Shown: positions 18,299 through 27,386, counted from the first letter of the stretch. The stretch is 64,000 nucleotides of DNA from Candidatus Mailhella excrementigallinarum (GCA_944324075.1 CALUUZ010000017.1:1-64000), one strand, 5' to 3'. Made by a program: numbers and translations. Notes: generated from the sequence alone by a model not told the origin.

Positions 18299-18813
18299 TG
18301 TCCCGCCTCCCGCTCAAGAGCGGAGAGCGTGACAATGCCCTCCCTTTTCAATCGTTCCAGATTGCTTTTGACGCGCCTGATATAGGCGTCACGGCGATGC
18401 GGCGTCCGGGAGTGGTACGCGCCGATAGCCTGCCAGAGATTGCCGGTGCGCCTGTATTCCTTGTACAGCAGCCATGCGGCGGCATGGGCGTTGACGTGCC
18501 CGTCGCGCAGCACGGCGTCGGGCGAGATGCCCATCGCGGCCAGTTCCCTGAGATGAACAGTGTTAACCTGAAAGGGGCCTAAATCCCACGTCCCGTTTTT
18601 GTTGCTCAGGGCTTCCCCGGTCTTGCCGCCTTCCGTGGCGAGAATGGCGAAGAGCGCGGCAACGGGCATCCCGCTGACGCGGGCGGCGTCCAGAACGCAG
18701 TCATCCGTCAGGGGATGCAACGGCGGGAACGCGACTTTCGCCCGCCCGGCGGCAAGAGCTGTTGTCCCCTGAAGCAGACACAGGACAGCCAGAAAAAAGC
18801 AGACTGTCCTCAT
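18295..18813 (-). CDS. secreted lytic transglycosylase-like protein
   Basis: A protein of 172 residues with a signal peptide (about residues 1-21). The domain has the SLT-type order: LFAILATEGGKTGEALSNKN with the catalytic Glu, then GTWDLGPFQVN and a final AIGAYHS(R) segment. It would open peptidoglycan locally for assembly of the channel, as VirB1-type proteins do. It overlaps its neighbours on both sides by ATGA and is in the trbA-trbC operon. Confidence 0.75.
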   Translation of the reverse strand: MRTVCFFLAVLCLLQGTTALAAGRAKVAFPPLHPLTDDCVLDAARVSGMPVAALFAILATEGGKTGEALSNKNGTWDLGPFQVNTVHLRELAAMGISPDAVLRDGHVNAHAAAWLLYKEYRRTGNLWQAIGAYHSRTPHRRDAYIRRVKSNLERLKREGIVTLSALEREAGQ

Positions 18814-19226
18814 TTGAGCTTCCCCTTGAGATGGAGGATGTAGTCGCCGCTTGTGCCGTACACCTTGAAGGGATTGTTGCCGCCGAGTCCGTTGACGGTA
18901 TTCAGCACCTGGTTGTGCGCGTCGTTGATTTTCTGGTGAATGTAGGAATCCACCTGACTACAGATGCCCGCGACAATCTGATCCATACTCGGCAGTGATA
19001 CGCCGAGAGAAAAGGCGTCCCCGATGCCGTTGATGGAACCGAGACAGACGGAAAGCGCGTCGCGTTCCGTTTCCGGATCGGGCATCAGCACGTCATGCGT
19101 CTCCGAAACTCTGCCGTTGCGCTCCTGAATTGCGCCGCTCACGGCCTCTTGCATGTCCTGGCAGGAACCGGCGAAACACGGCGCGGCAAGCGCCATGCAC
19201 AATACAAACACCACGATATATTTCAT
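18810..19226 (-). CDS. small secreted protein of the transfer operon
   Basis: A protein of 138 residues with a clear signal peptide (MKYIVVFVLCMALAAPCFA). The mature part has three cysteines and an amphipathic helix near residues 95-115. I do not recognise the family. Position at the head of the transglycosylase-trbA-trbC unit points to an envelope role in transfer. A hairpin separates it from topoisomerase, so a new transcript may begin here. Confidence 0.6.
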   Translation of the reverse strand: MKYIVVFVLCMALAAPCFAGSCQDMQEAVSGAIQERNGRVSETHDVLMPDPETERDALSVCLGSINGIGDAFSLGVSLPSMDQIVAGICSQVDSYIHQKINDAHNQVLNTVNGLGGNNPFKVYGTSGDYILHLKGKLK

Positions 19227-19270
19227 CTTTCACAGTCCTTGACTGATAAAAGTTTTGGGAAGGGAGGGGT

Positions 19271-19313
19271 GCGGGGAGGGAGAACCCTTTTTCAAAAGGG
19301 TTTCCCTCCCCGC
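19271..19313. terminator. long hairpin between topB and downstream transfer genes
   Basis: A nearly perfect stem of about 20 bp (GCGGGGAGGG... paired with ...CCCTCCCCGC, with an AAAAGGG/CCCTTTT upper stem) sits between the topoisomerase stop and the next gene. The form is typical of intrinsic terminators in high-GC deltaproteobacteria, though the T-run after it is short. Confidence 0.6.
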
Positions 19314-19321
19314 AAAACTTT

Positions 19322-21445
19322 CTATTTCCCTCTTTTCTTCGCGTTGAAATCAGGCGAACCGTCCGGCTTGACCGGACAGGTTTTCTTGCATCCGGGGTAG
19401 CCGGAGCAGCCGTAGAAGTCGCCTTTCGCGCCGGAGCGTTTGACGAGGGGCTTGCCGCAGGCCGGGCAGGCGTATTCCGAAAGCGCGGATTTGGGCCTGG
19501 CCTTGCCGGGTTTGCCGTTGTCGTCGGGCAGGATGACCGGGCAGTCGGGATAGGCGGTGCAGCCCCAGAACCACGCGCCGTCCTTTTTGCGCTTGCGGCG
19601 ATTCAGGGCAGCGCCGCAGGAAGGACAGGGAAAGGCAGGCGTGCCGTCGCCAAGGATCGGGGCAAGCAATTCCGGCAGAATCCGGCACTGATCGGCCAGA
19701 AAGGCGTCCAGAGATTCCGCGCCCTGGGCGATGGATTCCAGCCGGGATTCCCATTCCGCCGTGGTGATGGGGTCTTTGAGCGCGGGCGGCGTGAGGGCGA
19801 TGACTTCCCTGCCGAGCGGCGTGGAGACAAGGGCTTTCCTGTCGGCGACGAGATAGCCGCGCTCCTTGAGCGTCTCCAGCACCTTGGCGCGGGTGGCTTC
19901 GGTTCCGATGCCCCTGGCATCCTTGAGCGCGGTCTTGGCGTCGGCATCGGCTACAAAACGATGGACATTGGCCATCGCCTCAATGAGCGTTCCCTCGGTG
20001 AAGCGGGAAGGCGGCGAAGTCTTTTTCTTCAAGGGCTGGATGTCGCGGCAGTGAACGGCGTCGCCCTTTTCCAGCGAAGGCAGCGACGGTTCATCGGAGT
20101 CGTCCCCTTCATCGTCATGACCAGCGAACGCCGTCCAGCCGGGATCGAGGATGCGCCGCCCCGTGGCTTCCCAGCGGGTATCGGCAAGGGAGACAGCGAC
20201 TTTCTGCGCCTCGTAGCGCATGGACGGATGGAATTGCAGACAAAAGGCCGTGGCGATCATGAGGTAGAGATCGCGTTCCTTTTGCGGGAGCGAATCCGGC
20301 GGAATTTCGCCTGTGGGCGCAATGGCATGATGCGCCGTCACCTTTTTGGTGTTCCATGCGGCGCTTTTCAGGGAGGCGTCAGCCGTTCCCGCCACCCGCT
20401 CCAGACCGGGAACTGTGGAAAGCGCGGCCAGCACGGCGGCGGCATCCGCAAACTGCTCTTCCGGCAGATAGCGGCAATCGGTGCGGGGATAGGTGGTCAG
20501 CTTTTTCTCGTACAGGGCTTGCGCGGTATCCAGCACCTGTTGCGCGGACATGCCGAGCCTGGCGGAAGCCGCTTTTTGCAGGGAGGAAAGACTGTGCGGC
20601 AAAGGCGCGGCCTTGGTTTTGGCTTCCCGCGTGGCTTCCGTTACAAGACCGTCCGTGTTTTTGTGCGCCGCAACCAGGGCTTCGGCCACGGCGGCATCGG
20701 TCAGGCGTCCGCCGGAATCCAGCCCGGCCTGCTCCTCGGAGGGCGCGAACGTGGCGGCGAAATCCCCGGCGCTGTGAACGAGCGAAGCCCGCAGCACGAA
20801 ATAATCAACAGGTTTGAAATGGGAAATTTCCAGATCGCGGGCGACCACCAGCGCCAGCGTGGGCGTCTGAACGCGGCCCAGGGAAAGCACGTCCGAGCGT
20901 CCGTCCGCGCGGCCCTTGATGGTCAGGGCGCGGGTGGCGTTGATGCCCGCCAGCCAGTCGGCGCGGCTTCTGGCGCGGGCGGCGTCGCGCAAGGGCGCGT
21001 AGCGGGCGTTGTCCGTGAGGTTTGCCAGAGCCTTTTTGACCGAGACTTCGTCCAGCGAGGCCAGCCAGATGCGCTGGACTTTTCCCTTGTAGCTGAAGTG
21101 TTCCAGCACCTCGTCCACGAGGAGCTGGCCCTCGCGGTCGGGATCGCCCGCGTTGACCACGGAATCGGCGTCCCGCAGCAGCGAACCGATGATGTCAAGT
21201 TGCGCGGAGGCGTCCTTTTTGACCTTGTATTTCCATTGGGAAGGAATGATGGGCAGGTGTTCGCGCCGCCAATGGGCGTATTCGGGCTTGTAGTCCCGTG
21301 GCCATGCGAGTTCGAGCATGTGCCCGAAGCACCAGGTAACAATATCGTCGCCGCAACGGATGCAGCCTTCGGCTTTTTTCTGATTGCCAAGACCGGCGGC
21401 AATGGCCCGGCCAAGGGAGGGTTTTTCGGCAATAAACAGTCTCAT
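19322..21445 (-). CDS. topB: DNA topoisomerase III-like (type IA), element-borne
   Basis: A protein of 707 residues. It begins MRLFIAEKPSLGRAIAAGLG (TOPRIM) with GDPDREGQLL carrying the acidic metal residues, and a catalytic Tyr near residue 322 in LTTYPRTDCRYL. Two C4 zinc-ribbon repeats follow at the C-terminus, of the form CPSCG ... GC ... YPDC and CPACG ... GCSGYPGC. Such TopB/TraE copies are common on large conjugative elements and resolve intermediates of replication or transfer. The start lies one base after the ArdC-like stop. Confidence 0.9.
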   Translation of the reverse strand: MRLFIAEKPSLGRAIAAGLGNQKKAEGCIRCGDDIVTWCFGHMLELAWPRDYKPEYAHWRREHLPIIPSQWKYKVKKDASAQLDIIGSLLRDADSVVNAGDPDREGQLLVDEVLEHFSYKGKVQRIWLASLDEVSVKKALANLTDNARYAPLRDAARARSRADWLAGINATRALTIKGRADGRSDVLSLGRVQTPTLALVVARDLEISHFKPVDYFVLRASLVHSAGDFAATFAPSEEQAGLDSGGRLTDAAVAEALVAAHKNTDGLVTEATREAKTKAAPLPHSLSSLQKAASARLGMSAQQVLDTAQALYEKKLTTYPRTDCRYLPEEQFADAAAVLAALSTVPGLERVAGTADASLKSAAWNTKKVTAHHAIAPTGEIPPDSLPQKERDLYLMIATAFCLQFHPSMRYEAQKVAVSLADTRWEATGRRILDPGWTAFAGHDDEGDDSDEPSLPSLEKGDAVHCRDIQPLKKKTSPPSRFTEGTLIEAMANVHRFVADADAKTALKDARGIGTEATRAKVLETLKERGYLVADRKALVSTPLGREVIALTPPALKDPITTAEWESRLESIAQGAESLDAFLADQCRILPELLAPILGDGTPAFPCPSCGAALNRRKRKKDGAWFWGCTAYPDCPVILPDDNGKPGKARPKSALSEYACPACGKPLVKRSGAKGDFYGCSGYPGCKKTCPVKPDGSPDFNAKKRGK

Positions 21446-21446
21446 G

Positions 21447-22835
21447 TCATATCCTCATGCGGCGCTTGGCCGCGTTTTTCTGTTCCGTGAGCGGAATGGA
21501 ACTTTCCAAAGCTCCGGCGGGAGCCTGTTCCTGGCTAGCATCGGCTTCATGGCGCAGGGCAAAGGAAAGCTGGTCGCAAAGGTCTGCAAGTTCCCTGACT
21601 TGCTGGGGGTCTTGCCTGAGCGCCATGTCCAGAAAATCGGGGTTCTGAAGAATGGCGCGTGCCCTGGCGACGGGATTTCCTGCGGCCTCGAAGGCGGCGA
21701 TGGATTCGGCCAGCGTCGGATCGTGCCGCGCCGCAGTCCCGGACGAGACCGCCAGTATCGGGGAAACGCCGACAGCCGCGTCCCGTTGTTTCTGCATGGC
21801 TTCCAGTTCCGCCCAGGCTTCGGGCCTGGGGAACCACCAGTCGCGCGGCTTTTCCCCGGCCTCGAACTGGCGCAGAGAAGTCAGCGTTCTGGCCGCGTCA
21901 GCCGCCGCCCTGAACAGCTCCGCAACGTCGCCGCCGGAAAACTTCTGGTTCCAAGTGGTCACTTGCGCGGACGCGCTGTTGTCGGGCATGGGCAGATGGA
22001 ATTTTGCCCCGGCCAGCAGGGAGAACAGTTCCGCCCGCATTTCCTCAAAGGCGCGGCTTTTGAGCGTTTCCGGCTCAGTCAGCCGGTTTTCCCGCGAGCT
22101 GTGGCCTGTCGCCTCGTAGAAGCCGCGCAGCTTGGCGGCGTAGTAGGCGTCCGAACGGCTGAACTTGTCCGGGAACGGCAGCTTCAGCACATCTTCGTCA
22201 TGGTCGTATGCCGTCGGGCCGTCATGGTGTTCCACGGCAATGCCGGAATCAGCGATGAATTTCTCCAGAAAGGCGTTGCGCTCCTGTTCCGTGAGCGCGG
22301 GAGCCGCTTTTTCCTTGGCGGGCAGGCCGTAGATTTGCGCCGCGTTGAACACGGTGAAGGGATAAAACAGCGTCTTGTGCTGGACAGGCGGGAGCTTTGC
22401 GCCCTGCTTGCGTTGTTCTTCAATGGCTCTTGCCTCATCCTGAGAATGGAATGTCCATTTTTCATCCTCTCCGATGGTGAAGAACACTTCTTCAGGCCGC
22501 AGGAGCTTGATGCCGTGTTGGCCCTTTTTGATCCCCACCTTCAGATTCGGATGTTCATCCTGATACTGCTGGATTTGCTTGAAGGTCATCCAGCGATCAT
22601 CCTGATAGCCCTTTTCCATGCCTGCCAGCATGAGGCGCAGCATGTTGGGGCCGCCGTATTCCCTGCCGGTGGTCGGGCAGAACGGCGTTCCTGTCGGAGT
22701 GTCGGCGACATGGGGCTTCCCGGCGACTTTGGAAGTCAGGGAGAGCATGGCTTCGGCAATGCCGTTGACAAACTCCTCCTGCACTTCGCGGCTGACCTGA
22801 AAACGGCTTTTCTTTTCTTGCGGGGTCTGGCTCAT
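21447..22835 (-). CDS. ArdC-like antirestriction protein with lost zinc motif
   Basis: A protein of 462 residues. Residues about 90-170 (LRLMLAGMEKGYQDDRWMTF, then VGIKKGQHGIKLLRPEE) match the ArdC N-terminal single-stranded-DNA-binding domain. The following metallopeptidase-like domain keeps FTVFNAAQIYGLP and the tail ATGHSSRENR. Where family members have HExxH before that tail, this protein reads RGFYE, so the zinc ligands and catalytic Glu are gone. It may still bind DNA or protect it non-enzymatically. The C-terminal 150 residues are unlike ArdC and helical. It is directly coupled to topB. Confidence 0.75.
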   Translation of the reverse strand: MSQTPQEKKSRFQVSREVQEEFVNGIAEAMLSLTSKVAGKPHVADTPTGTPFCPTTGREYGGPNMLRLMLAGMEKGYQDDRWMTFKQIQQYQDEHPNLKVGIKKGQHGIKLLRPEEVFFTIGEDEKWTFHSQDEARAIEEQRKQGAKLPPVQHKTLFYPFTVFNAAQIYGLPAKEKAAPALTEQERNAFLEKFIADSGIAVEHHDGPTAYDHDEDVLKLPFPDKFSRSDAYYAAKLRGFYEATGHSSRENRLTEPETLKSRAFEEMRAELFSLLAGAKFHLPMPDNSASAQVTTWNQKFSGGDVAELFRAAADAARTLTSLRQFEAGEKPRDWWFPRPEAWAELEAMQKQRDAAVGVSPILAVSSGTAARHDPTLAESIAAFEAAGNPVARARAILQNPDFLDMALRQDPQQVRELADLCDQLSFALRHEADASQEQAPAGALESSIPLTEQKNAAKRRMRI

Positions 22836-23047
22836 GCGTCCTCCCGCGCGATGTCCACAAGGACGGAGTCCGGGGCTTCCAGCGGATTGAGGAATCCGGC
22901 GGCGACGGCTTCTTCGCGGCTCATGAGAAACGCGCCCGCGTCAAGCTGGCGCTCGATGTCCGCCGGGGTGAGCGTGACGCGCTCCTTGTCGGGGAAGCGA
23001 ACAGGAATATCGAACAATCCCGAAGCATTTCGATTTTGTTCTGTCAT
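22832..23047 (-). CDS. hypothetical small acidic protein
   Basis: A protein of 71 residues without signal or membrane segment; it contains TLTPADIERQLDAGAFL and a second helical half. I do not recognise it. Its stop overlaps the start of the ArdC-like gene (ATGA), so the two are probably co-translated, and it may act with it. Confidence 0.55.
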   Translation of the reverse strand: MTEQNRNASGLFDIPVRFPDKERVTLTPADIERQLDAGAFLMSREEAVAAGFLNPLEAPDSVLVDIAREDA

Positions 23048-23054
23048 GTTTTCG

Positions 23055-23474
23055 TCACTCCTTATTGTTCAGGTCAATCAGCGCGTTGAGAAGAAGAGAC
23101 AGTTCCTCTGCCGCTTCTTCAGAAAGATCGTACTTGTGGCAAAAAGCCACAGCGCCGGTATGGCCGGGCAAAGGGTAAAGCCTGGATCTCTTTCCATTCT
23201 TTTCATCATGCAGCCAGAGGTGGCGCAGAGCATCCTTGCCGGAGCTGGATTCCAGAATGTTGCCAGCGCCCAGTTCGCATTTATGGACTTTCAGCATTCC
23301 ATTATCCTGGAGAGTGTTGAGCGCGGCTGTCAGGGCCGCATATTCAGTCTGTCCGTACCCAAGCAGAATCGAGCGTGATACTGTGGCCTGTATCTCCGGC
23401 TCAAAGAGTTCATCCTGTTGCAGGCAATACGAATCAGCATCTTCAAGATTCAAAATCGCAGCGTAATGATTCAT
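23055..23474 (-). CDS. hypothetical protein of the transfer region
   Basis: A protein of 139 residues, soluble, without a recognised domain; it has a Cys/His-containing middle (CELGAGN, RHLWLHDEKN). An ATG two codons earlier is directly abutted by the AAAGGA ribosome site, so the second ATG is preferred. It is 8 bases from the next small gene and in the same operon. Confidence 0.55.
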   Translation of the reverse strand: MNHYAAILNLEDADSYCLQQDELFEPEIQATVSRSILLGYGQTEYAALTAALNTLQDNGMLKVHKCELGAGNILESSSGKDALRHLWLHDEKNGKRSRLYPLPGHTGAVAFCHKYDLSEEAAEELSLLLNALIDLNNKE

Positions 23475-23492
23475 GGTCATTCCTTTCTGTTA

Positions 23493-23762
23493 TTACCAGC
23501 GGCAGCGTTTGCGCCACTGGCTTTCAGTGTTTCGTGTTTCGCGCCGCCGTCCCATGCAGGCCACGCGGATGGCGCGAAAGCAGGCAAGCGGCGTCATGCC
23601 GGTGCGTTGCACCAGATAGAGCGCGATGATGGCGGTGAACGCCAGCCCCGCCGTCCACCAGGCCCAATGGAAGAGCCACAGGGCGAGGGGAAAGACGGCA
23701 CGGGCGTCCAGAATGAAGATTTTCGGCGTGAGCGCGGTGTCGCGCCAGAGAATGTCAGCCAT
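23493..23762 (-). CDS. traK: IcmT/TraK-like small inner-membrane protein
   Basis: A protein of 89 residues beginning MADILWRDTALTPKIFILDA, the conserved IcmT/TraK opening, then two membrane segments (about 25-60, including WWTAGLAFTAIIALYL) and a basic tail GRRRETRN with a final WRKRCRW. IcmT is a small, essential component of the Dot/Icm inner-membrane complex. The start overlaps the end of the PP-loop gene by 8 bases. A longer frame upstream is antisense-like and was not used. Confidence 0.8.
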   Translation of the reverse strand: MADILWRDTALTPKIFILDARAVFPLALWLFHWAWWTAGLAFTAIIALYLVQRTGMTPLACFRAIRVACMGRRRETRNTESQWRKRCRW

Positions 23763-24531
23763 TGGCCGCCTCCTCCGCCGCAAAACGTGCATCCAGAGCG
23801 GAGACGCTGGAATCCTTGAAACGCCGTTTGTTTTCGGGCAGCCAGGATTCCATGACGAGCATCCTTTGCCACAGATCGGGAAAATGGCGTCGGAGCGTCC
23901 GAAAATCACCCAACGGCTTCAGCGGGCAGCAGAAGCAACTGACGCGGCTGAAGAAACGGTACAGTCCGCCCCAGTTGAAACCGCGCTTGTAACAGTATGC
24001 CAGCGCATCTTTTTCCGTGACGCCCCATTCCATCAGCGGATACCGTTGTATGCAGTAGGCGCTGTTCCTTTTGACAGAGCCGTCGAGCCTGTGCCACTCA
24101 TCGGCGGCAAAGCCGATACACTGGCGCAGAGGCGGCGTGACGTTTTGCCGATGGGTGAGCGCCAGATGATGGGCGTTCAAGGCATCTCGTTTGCGGCCGG
24201 TACACCATCGGAGCCTGACGTTTGGCCACCAGTAGCCTGTTTTGTGTATTTCCCTGCTGCCGCGTTTCACTACGGGCACTTCGGAGAAAAGCCAGTCAAA
24301 CGGCGATTTGTCCGTTTCCACACCGCCAGGCAAACGGGCGTGCAGCCGTGTGATTTTCAGGCCGGTAAAGGCTTCGAGTTTTTCCAGATGCTCGTACATT
24401 TCAGGAAATTCCCAGCCGGTGTCGAAAAACACGATGTCTTCCACGGGTTCGCCGCGTTCCAGAAGCATGAGCAGCATGGCCGTGCTGTCCTTGCCGCCCG
24501 ACAGGGAAACGACATTAGACGGTTGTTTCAT
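23755..24531 (-). CDS. PAPS-reductase-like PP-loop protein
   Basis: A protein of 258 residues with the PP-loop SLSGGKDSTAMLLML near the N-terminus and FFDTGWEFPEMYEH following, the pattern of phosphoadenosine-phosphosulfate-reductase-like enzymes. Near the C-terminus is CFCCP, a possible metal or sulfur site. Relatives occur on phages and conjugative elements, and the DndC sulfur-DNA-modification protein is a distant relative, but the Dnd partners are not present here. The ATG after AAAGGA is used. It is embedded between the DotB and IcmT genes, so it is co-expressed with the channel. The substrate is unknown. Confidence 0.7.
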   Translation of the reverse strand: MKQPSNVVSLSGGKDSTAMLLMLLERGEPVEDIVFFDTGWEFPEMYEHLEKLEAFTGLKITRLHARLPGGVETDKSPFDWLFSEVPVVKRGSREIHKTGYWWPNVRLRWCTGRKRDALNAHHLALTHRQNVTPPLRQCIGFAADEWHRLDGSVKRNSAYCIQRYPLMEWGVTEKDALAYCYKRGFNWGGLYRFFSRVSCFCCPLKPLGDFRTLRRHFPDLWQRMLVMESWLPENKRRFKDSSVSALDARFAAEEAANG

Positions 24532-25666
24532 GGTCATTTCCTTTCCTGCCCTTGCGTTCCGCGAGAATCGCCAGATAGTTTTCTCTGGCGAGCCTGCCGT
24601 CCTCATAGGCGGCTTGAGCGGCGTCCTGCATCCGCTGGCCGGAGGCGGCCAGCAAGTCCTCGGTTTTCAGGATCAGCCGTTCCAGCGGCGTATCCAGCAG
24701 GGTTGCCCGAATCTCCGGCGTGAAGGCCAGATACTCGCGCAGGGCGATACGCCCGCTCCCGTCCTGCAGAGGCAGGAGGCGTTGCGAGATGATCAGGCGC
24801 AGACTGGAAAGCAGCGTGGCCGTGACTTGCAGCCGCTCCGCGAACGGGAAGACGTTGATGATGCGGGAGAGCGTTTCCGGCACGGAGCGCGTATGCACCG
24901 TGGAATAGGCGGCCACGCCGATTTCCGCGCTTTCCATCATGCCCCGCAGGGTATCGGGATCGCGGCTTTCGCCAATCAGCACCACGTCCGGGGCCGTGCG
25001 TGTACTGTTGCGCGTGGCCGTCAGAAAGGACTTCAGGTGTTCGGGAATCGTGCTTTGCGAAACAGGCCCGCCGGGCTTGGGCACGGCGTCAAAGTCAAAC
25101 TCGATGGGCGCTTCATAGGTGCTGACATGGCGTCCGCCGCTTTCGATGATGCGCCGCAAAATGGCGGCCAGCAGCGTGGACTTGCCCGATCCCATGACGC
25201 CCGTGACCAGCACCAGACCGTTGGACGGCATGGCGTGGTCAAGAATGCCTTGCTCCACGTTCAAATCTTCCAGCGCGGGCGGCATGGAGGGAATGGCGCG
25301 GAACACGATTTTCACGCCCGTGGAATAGCCGTCCGCCACCGGCGTGGCGTTGCCGCGATAGCGGCGGCGCACGCCGCGCGCTTCCTCGATTTCATGGGCA
25401 AAATCGTAATCCGACTGGCCGGATTTGATCTGTGCGGAAACGGAGTTGTTTCTGGTCAGACGCTCCAGCGCGGCCAGCAGTTCATCCGTGGTGATGGGGC
25501 GTTGCGTGACCTGACGCCATGCGCCGTTGAGGCGCATCCACGCCGGAAGGCCAGAACGCAGACAGAGATCGGACATGCCGCTGTGCGTGGCCCAGAGCAG
25601 CAGATCGTTGATCTGCGAATAGTCCCAGCGGATGCGGGGTTCAGCGGGATACAGGTTGCCGCTCAT
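24515..25666 (-). CDS. traJ: TraJ/DotB-like secretion ATPase
   Basis: A protein of 383 residues of the PilT/VirB11 type. Walker A is VTGVMGSGKSTLLA (about residues 145-165), with DVVLIGESRD as the Walker B/Asp box region and VHTRSVPETLSRI as the His box. DotB powers type IVB systems from the cytoplasm and is related to pilus-retraction ATPases. The start overlaps the traI stop by ATGA and the end overlaps the PP-loop gene by 17 bases. Confidence 0.9.
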   Translation of the reverse strand: MSGNLYPAEPRIRWDYSQINDLLLWATHSGMSDLCLRSGLPAWMRLNGAWRQVTQRPITTDELLAALERLTRNNSVSAQIKSGQSDYDFAHEIEEARGVRRRYRGNATPVADGYSTGVKIVFRAIPSMPPALEDLNVEQGILDHAMPSNGLVLVTGVMGSGKSTLLAAILRRIIESGGRHVSTYEAPIEFDFDAVPKPGGPVSQSTIPEHLKSFLTATRNSTRTAPDVVLIGESRDPDTLRGMMESAEIGVAAYSTVHTRSVPETLSRIINVFPFAERLQVTATLLSSLRLIISQRLLPLQDGSGRIALREYLAFTPEIRATLLDTPLERLILKTEDLLAASGQRMQDAAQAAYEDGRLARENYLAILAERKGRKGNDHETTV

Positions 25667-26919
25667 TGCCGCTTCCCTCCCTTCGCTCGCGCGGGAGGCG
25701 CGACGGTAAAGGCGGAAGGCGCGGTAATCCGGTACACTTTCTGACCGATGTTCAGCTTGTTGCCCTGGGTGCGCGTTCCCAAATCGGCGGAAGCCGTATT
25801 GACCCGGCTCAGAAGATGCTGCGCGGTAAGCAGATGATAGAGCATGACGCCGCGATAGCTCCGCGCCATGCGGGATACATTGTCGGCATAGAGCTGATCC
25901 GCTTCGGCCAGCCCCTGCTCCCAGGCTTCGCGCACCGCCGCCCGCCAGATGGCGCGTTCTTTTGCATTTTTCGGCAATACGGCGGGATTGGGCTGTTCCG
26001 GCGCGGGGAAGTCATCGGCCATGAGAAATTCCCGCCAGTTGGGCACAACCGCGATGTATCTGGCTGGTTCCAGCAGTTCATAGGTGGTTTTGGCGGCTGT
26101 GGCCGTGGCTCCGTCCTCGATGCGCATGGACGCTCCCGCCCGCGCGATCTGCGGCGGCAGGATCAAAGCTTCGCCCTGGGTGAGCAGGAGTGGCGCAAAA
26201 TTGAACGCCGTGTCCATGATGGCGCTGTAGCGTTCGGTTTCCGCCACAAGCTGGCCGTAGCGCCAGGACATGGCCGTCTGGAACGTGACCAGCCGCGCCG
26301 CTTCCCGGATGGCTTTGGGCCGCATGAGCTGGACGGCGCTTTGTTCCTTGCCGCCGTTTCCCTTCATTTCCAGCAGTTCCGCCAGTTCGGCGGGTTCGCC
26401 CTTGCGCGGCCCGGAGGCCGGGTCAGCGGGAACATGCACGACAAGGGATTGCCCGGAGGCATCTTCCTGATAGGAGGCGTCATGAGGCACAAATTTTCCC
26501 GTTCCCTTGTCGGCGCGGTCGGCGGGAGCCGGAGCGTTGACAACTTCCGGCGACACGGGCGCGGGATTGACGACTTCGCCCTGTTTTCCGGCGCAACCGC
26601 TCAGACCGGCACAGAGCAGAAACGGCAGAACCAGCGCCGCCAGTTTTTGCGAAGCGGACTTTTTGGTCACGTCAACCTGAAAACGCTGACAAAGGATAGT
26701 CACCACGCGCGAGGCGTGACGCATGACCACGATGCAGGCAATCAGCAATGCCAGAAGGCCGCTTCCGCAGAGGACGACGCCGGGTGTGGACAGATCGGCG
26801 GCGGCAAAGCCGTCCTGAAAACCGTCCCGAAAGCCTTTCTGGTAACTTTCCATGTGGAGGGGAGGCTCATGCAAGTCAGGCAACGGCTCTTTGGGAATGA
26901 GGAGGGCGGGAGCTTTCAT
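25663..26919 (-). CDS. traI: TraI/DotC-like outer-membrane complex protein
   Basis: A DotC-family protein; conserved stretches include MSWRYGQLVAETERYSAI, ALILPPQIARAG and SYRGVMLYHLLT. As read, it has 418 residues: an 83-residue start with a transmembrane segment (LCGSGLLALLIACIVVM), then MTKKSASQKLAAL(V) ... LSGC, a clear lipobox. An internal GTG at 26670 would give a normal 335-residue lipoprotein. The ATG at 26919 overlaps the traH stop (ATGA), so both starts are plausible. With DotD it helps place DotH in the outer membrane. Confidence 0.8.
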   Translation of the reverse strand: MKAPALLIPKEPLPDLHEPPLHMESYQKGFRDGFQDGFAAADLSTPGVVLCGSGLLALLIACIVVMRHASRVVTILCQRFQVDVTKKSASQKLAALVLPFLLCAGLSGCAGKQGEVVNPAPVSPEVVNAPAPADRADKGTGKFVPHDASYQEDASGQSLVVHVPADPASGPRKGEPAELAELLEMKGNGGKEQSAVQLMRPKAIREAARLVTFQTAMSWRYGQLVAETERYSAIMDTAFNFAPLLLTQGEALILPPQIARAGASMRIEDGATATAAKTTYELLEPARYIAVVPNWREFLMADDFPAPEQPNPAVLPKNAKERAIWRAAVREAWEQGLAEADQLYADNVSRMARSYRGVMLYHLLTAQHLLSRVNTASADLGTRTQGNKLNIGQKVYRITAPSAFTVAPPARAKGGKRQ

Positions 26920-27386
26920 GACCGTCCCTCCAGCCCGGAAGTTCTGGCCAGCGTCAGCACCCGATTGACGGGATCGACGCGCACCACGGCTTGCGGCTGA
27001 ATCTGCCAGGCAATGTCTTCCAGCAGTTCATGCGCCGGACGGTTCAGGCCATGCACCACAATGGGCATGGCTTGCGCCGAGGGAGCGCCGGTTTCCCGGT
27101 AGCGGTAGCCGATGTGCAGGCAGATTTCCCTGAGCGCCCCGGAGGCTTCGCCTGTCCAGTCGATGGAGACAGGTTGCGTCAGCGAGGGATCGGCGGGCGG
27201 CAGCAGGGGCTGCATTCCCTGCCCGCGCAGCCGGGCAAGCATGGCGAGTTCGCCATGCGCCTGTTCCGCCGCCTGCCCAAGCGTGGCCGAGACAAAATCG
27301 ACGGAAGGCGGAACCGGAGGCGCGGCCTTTTGCGCGCAGGCGGCAAGAGCCAGACAGGACAGCATCAGCAGAGTTTTGGGGATCAC
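26916..27386 (-). CDS. traH: TraH/DotD-like outer-membrane lipoprotein
   Basis: A lipoprotein of 156 residues: MIPKTLLMLSCLALAAC ends in a lipobox (LAAC), followed by a Pro-rich linker and a secretin-N0-like domain with PVSIDWTGEASGALRE and IVVHGLNRPAHELL. DotD assists DotC and DotH at the outer membrane. The GTG start (27386) fits the GAGGAG ribosome site; the reading frame continues upstream for 89 codons but that part is Pro/His rich and not protein-like. Confidence 0.8.
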   Translation of the reverse strand: MIPKTLLMLSCLALAACAQKAAPPVPPSVDFVSATLGQAAEQAHGELAMLARLRGQGMQPLLPPADPSLTQPVSIDWTGEASGALREICLHIGYRYRETGAPSAQAMPIVVHGLNRPAHELLEDIAWQIQPQAVVRVDPVNRVLTLARTSGLEGRS

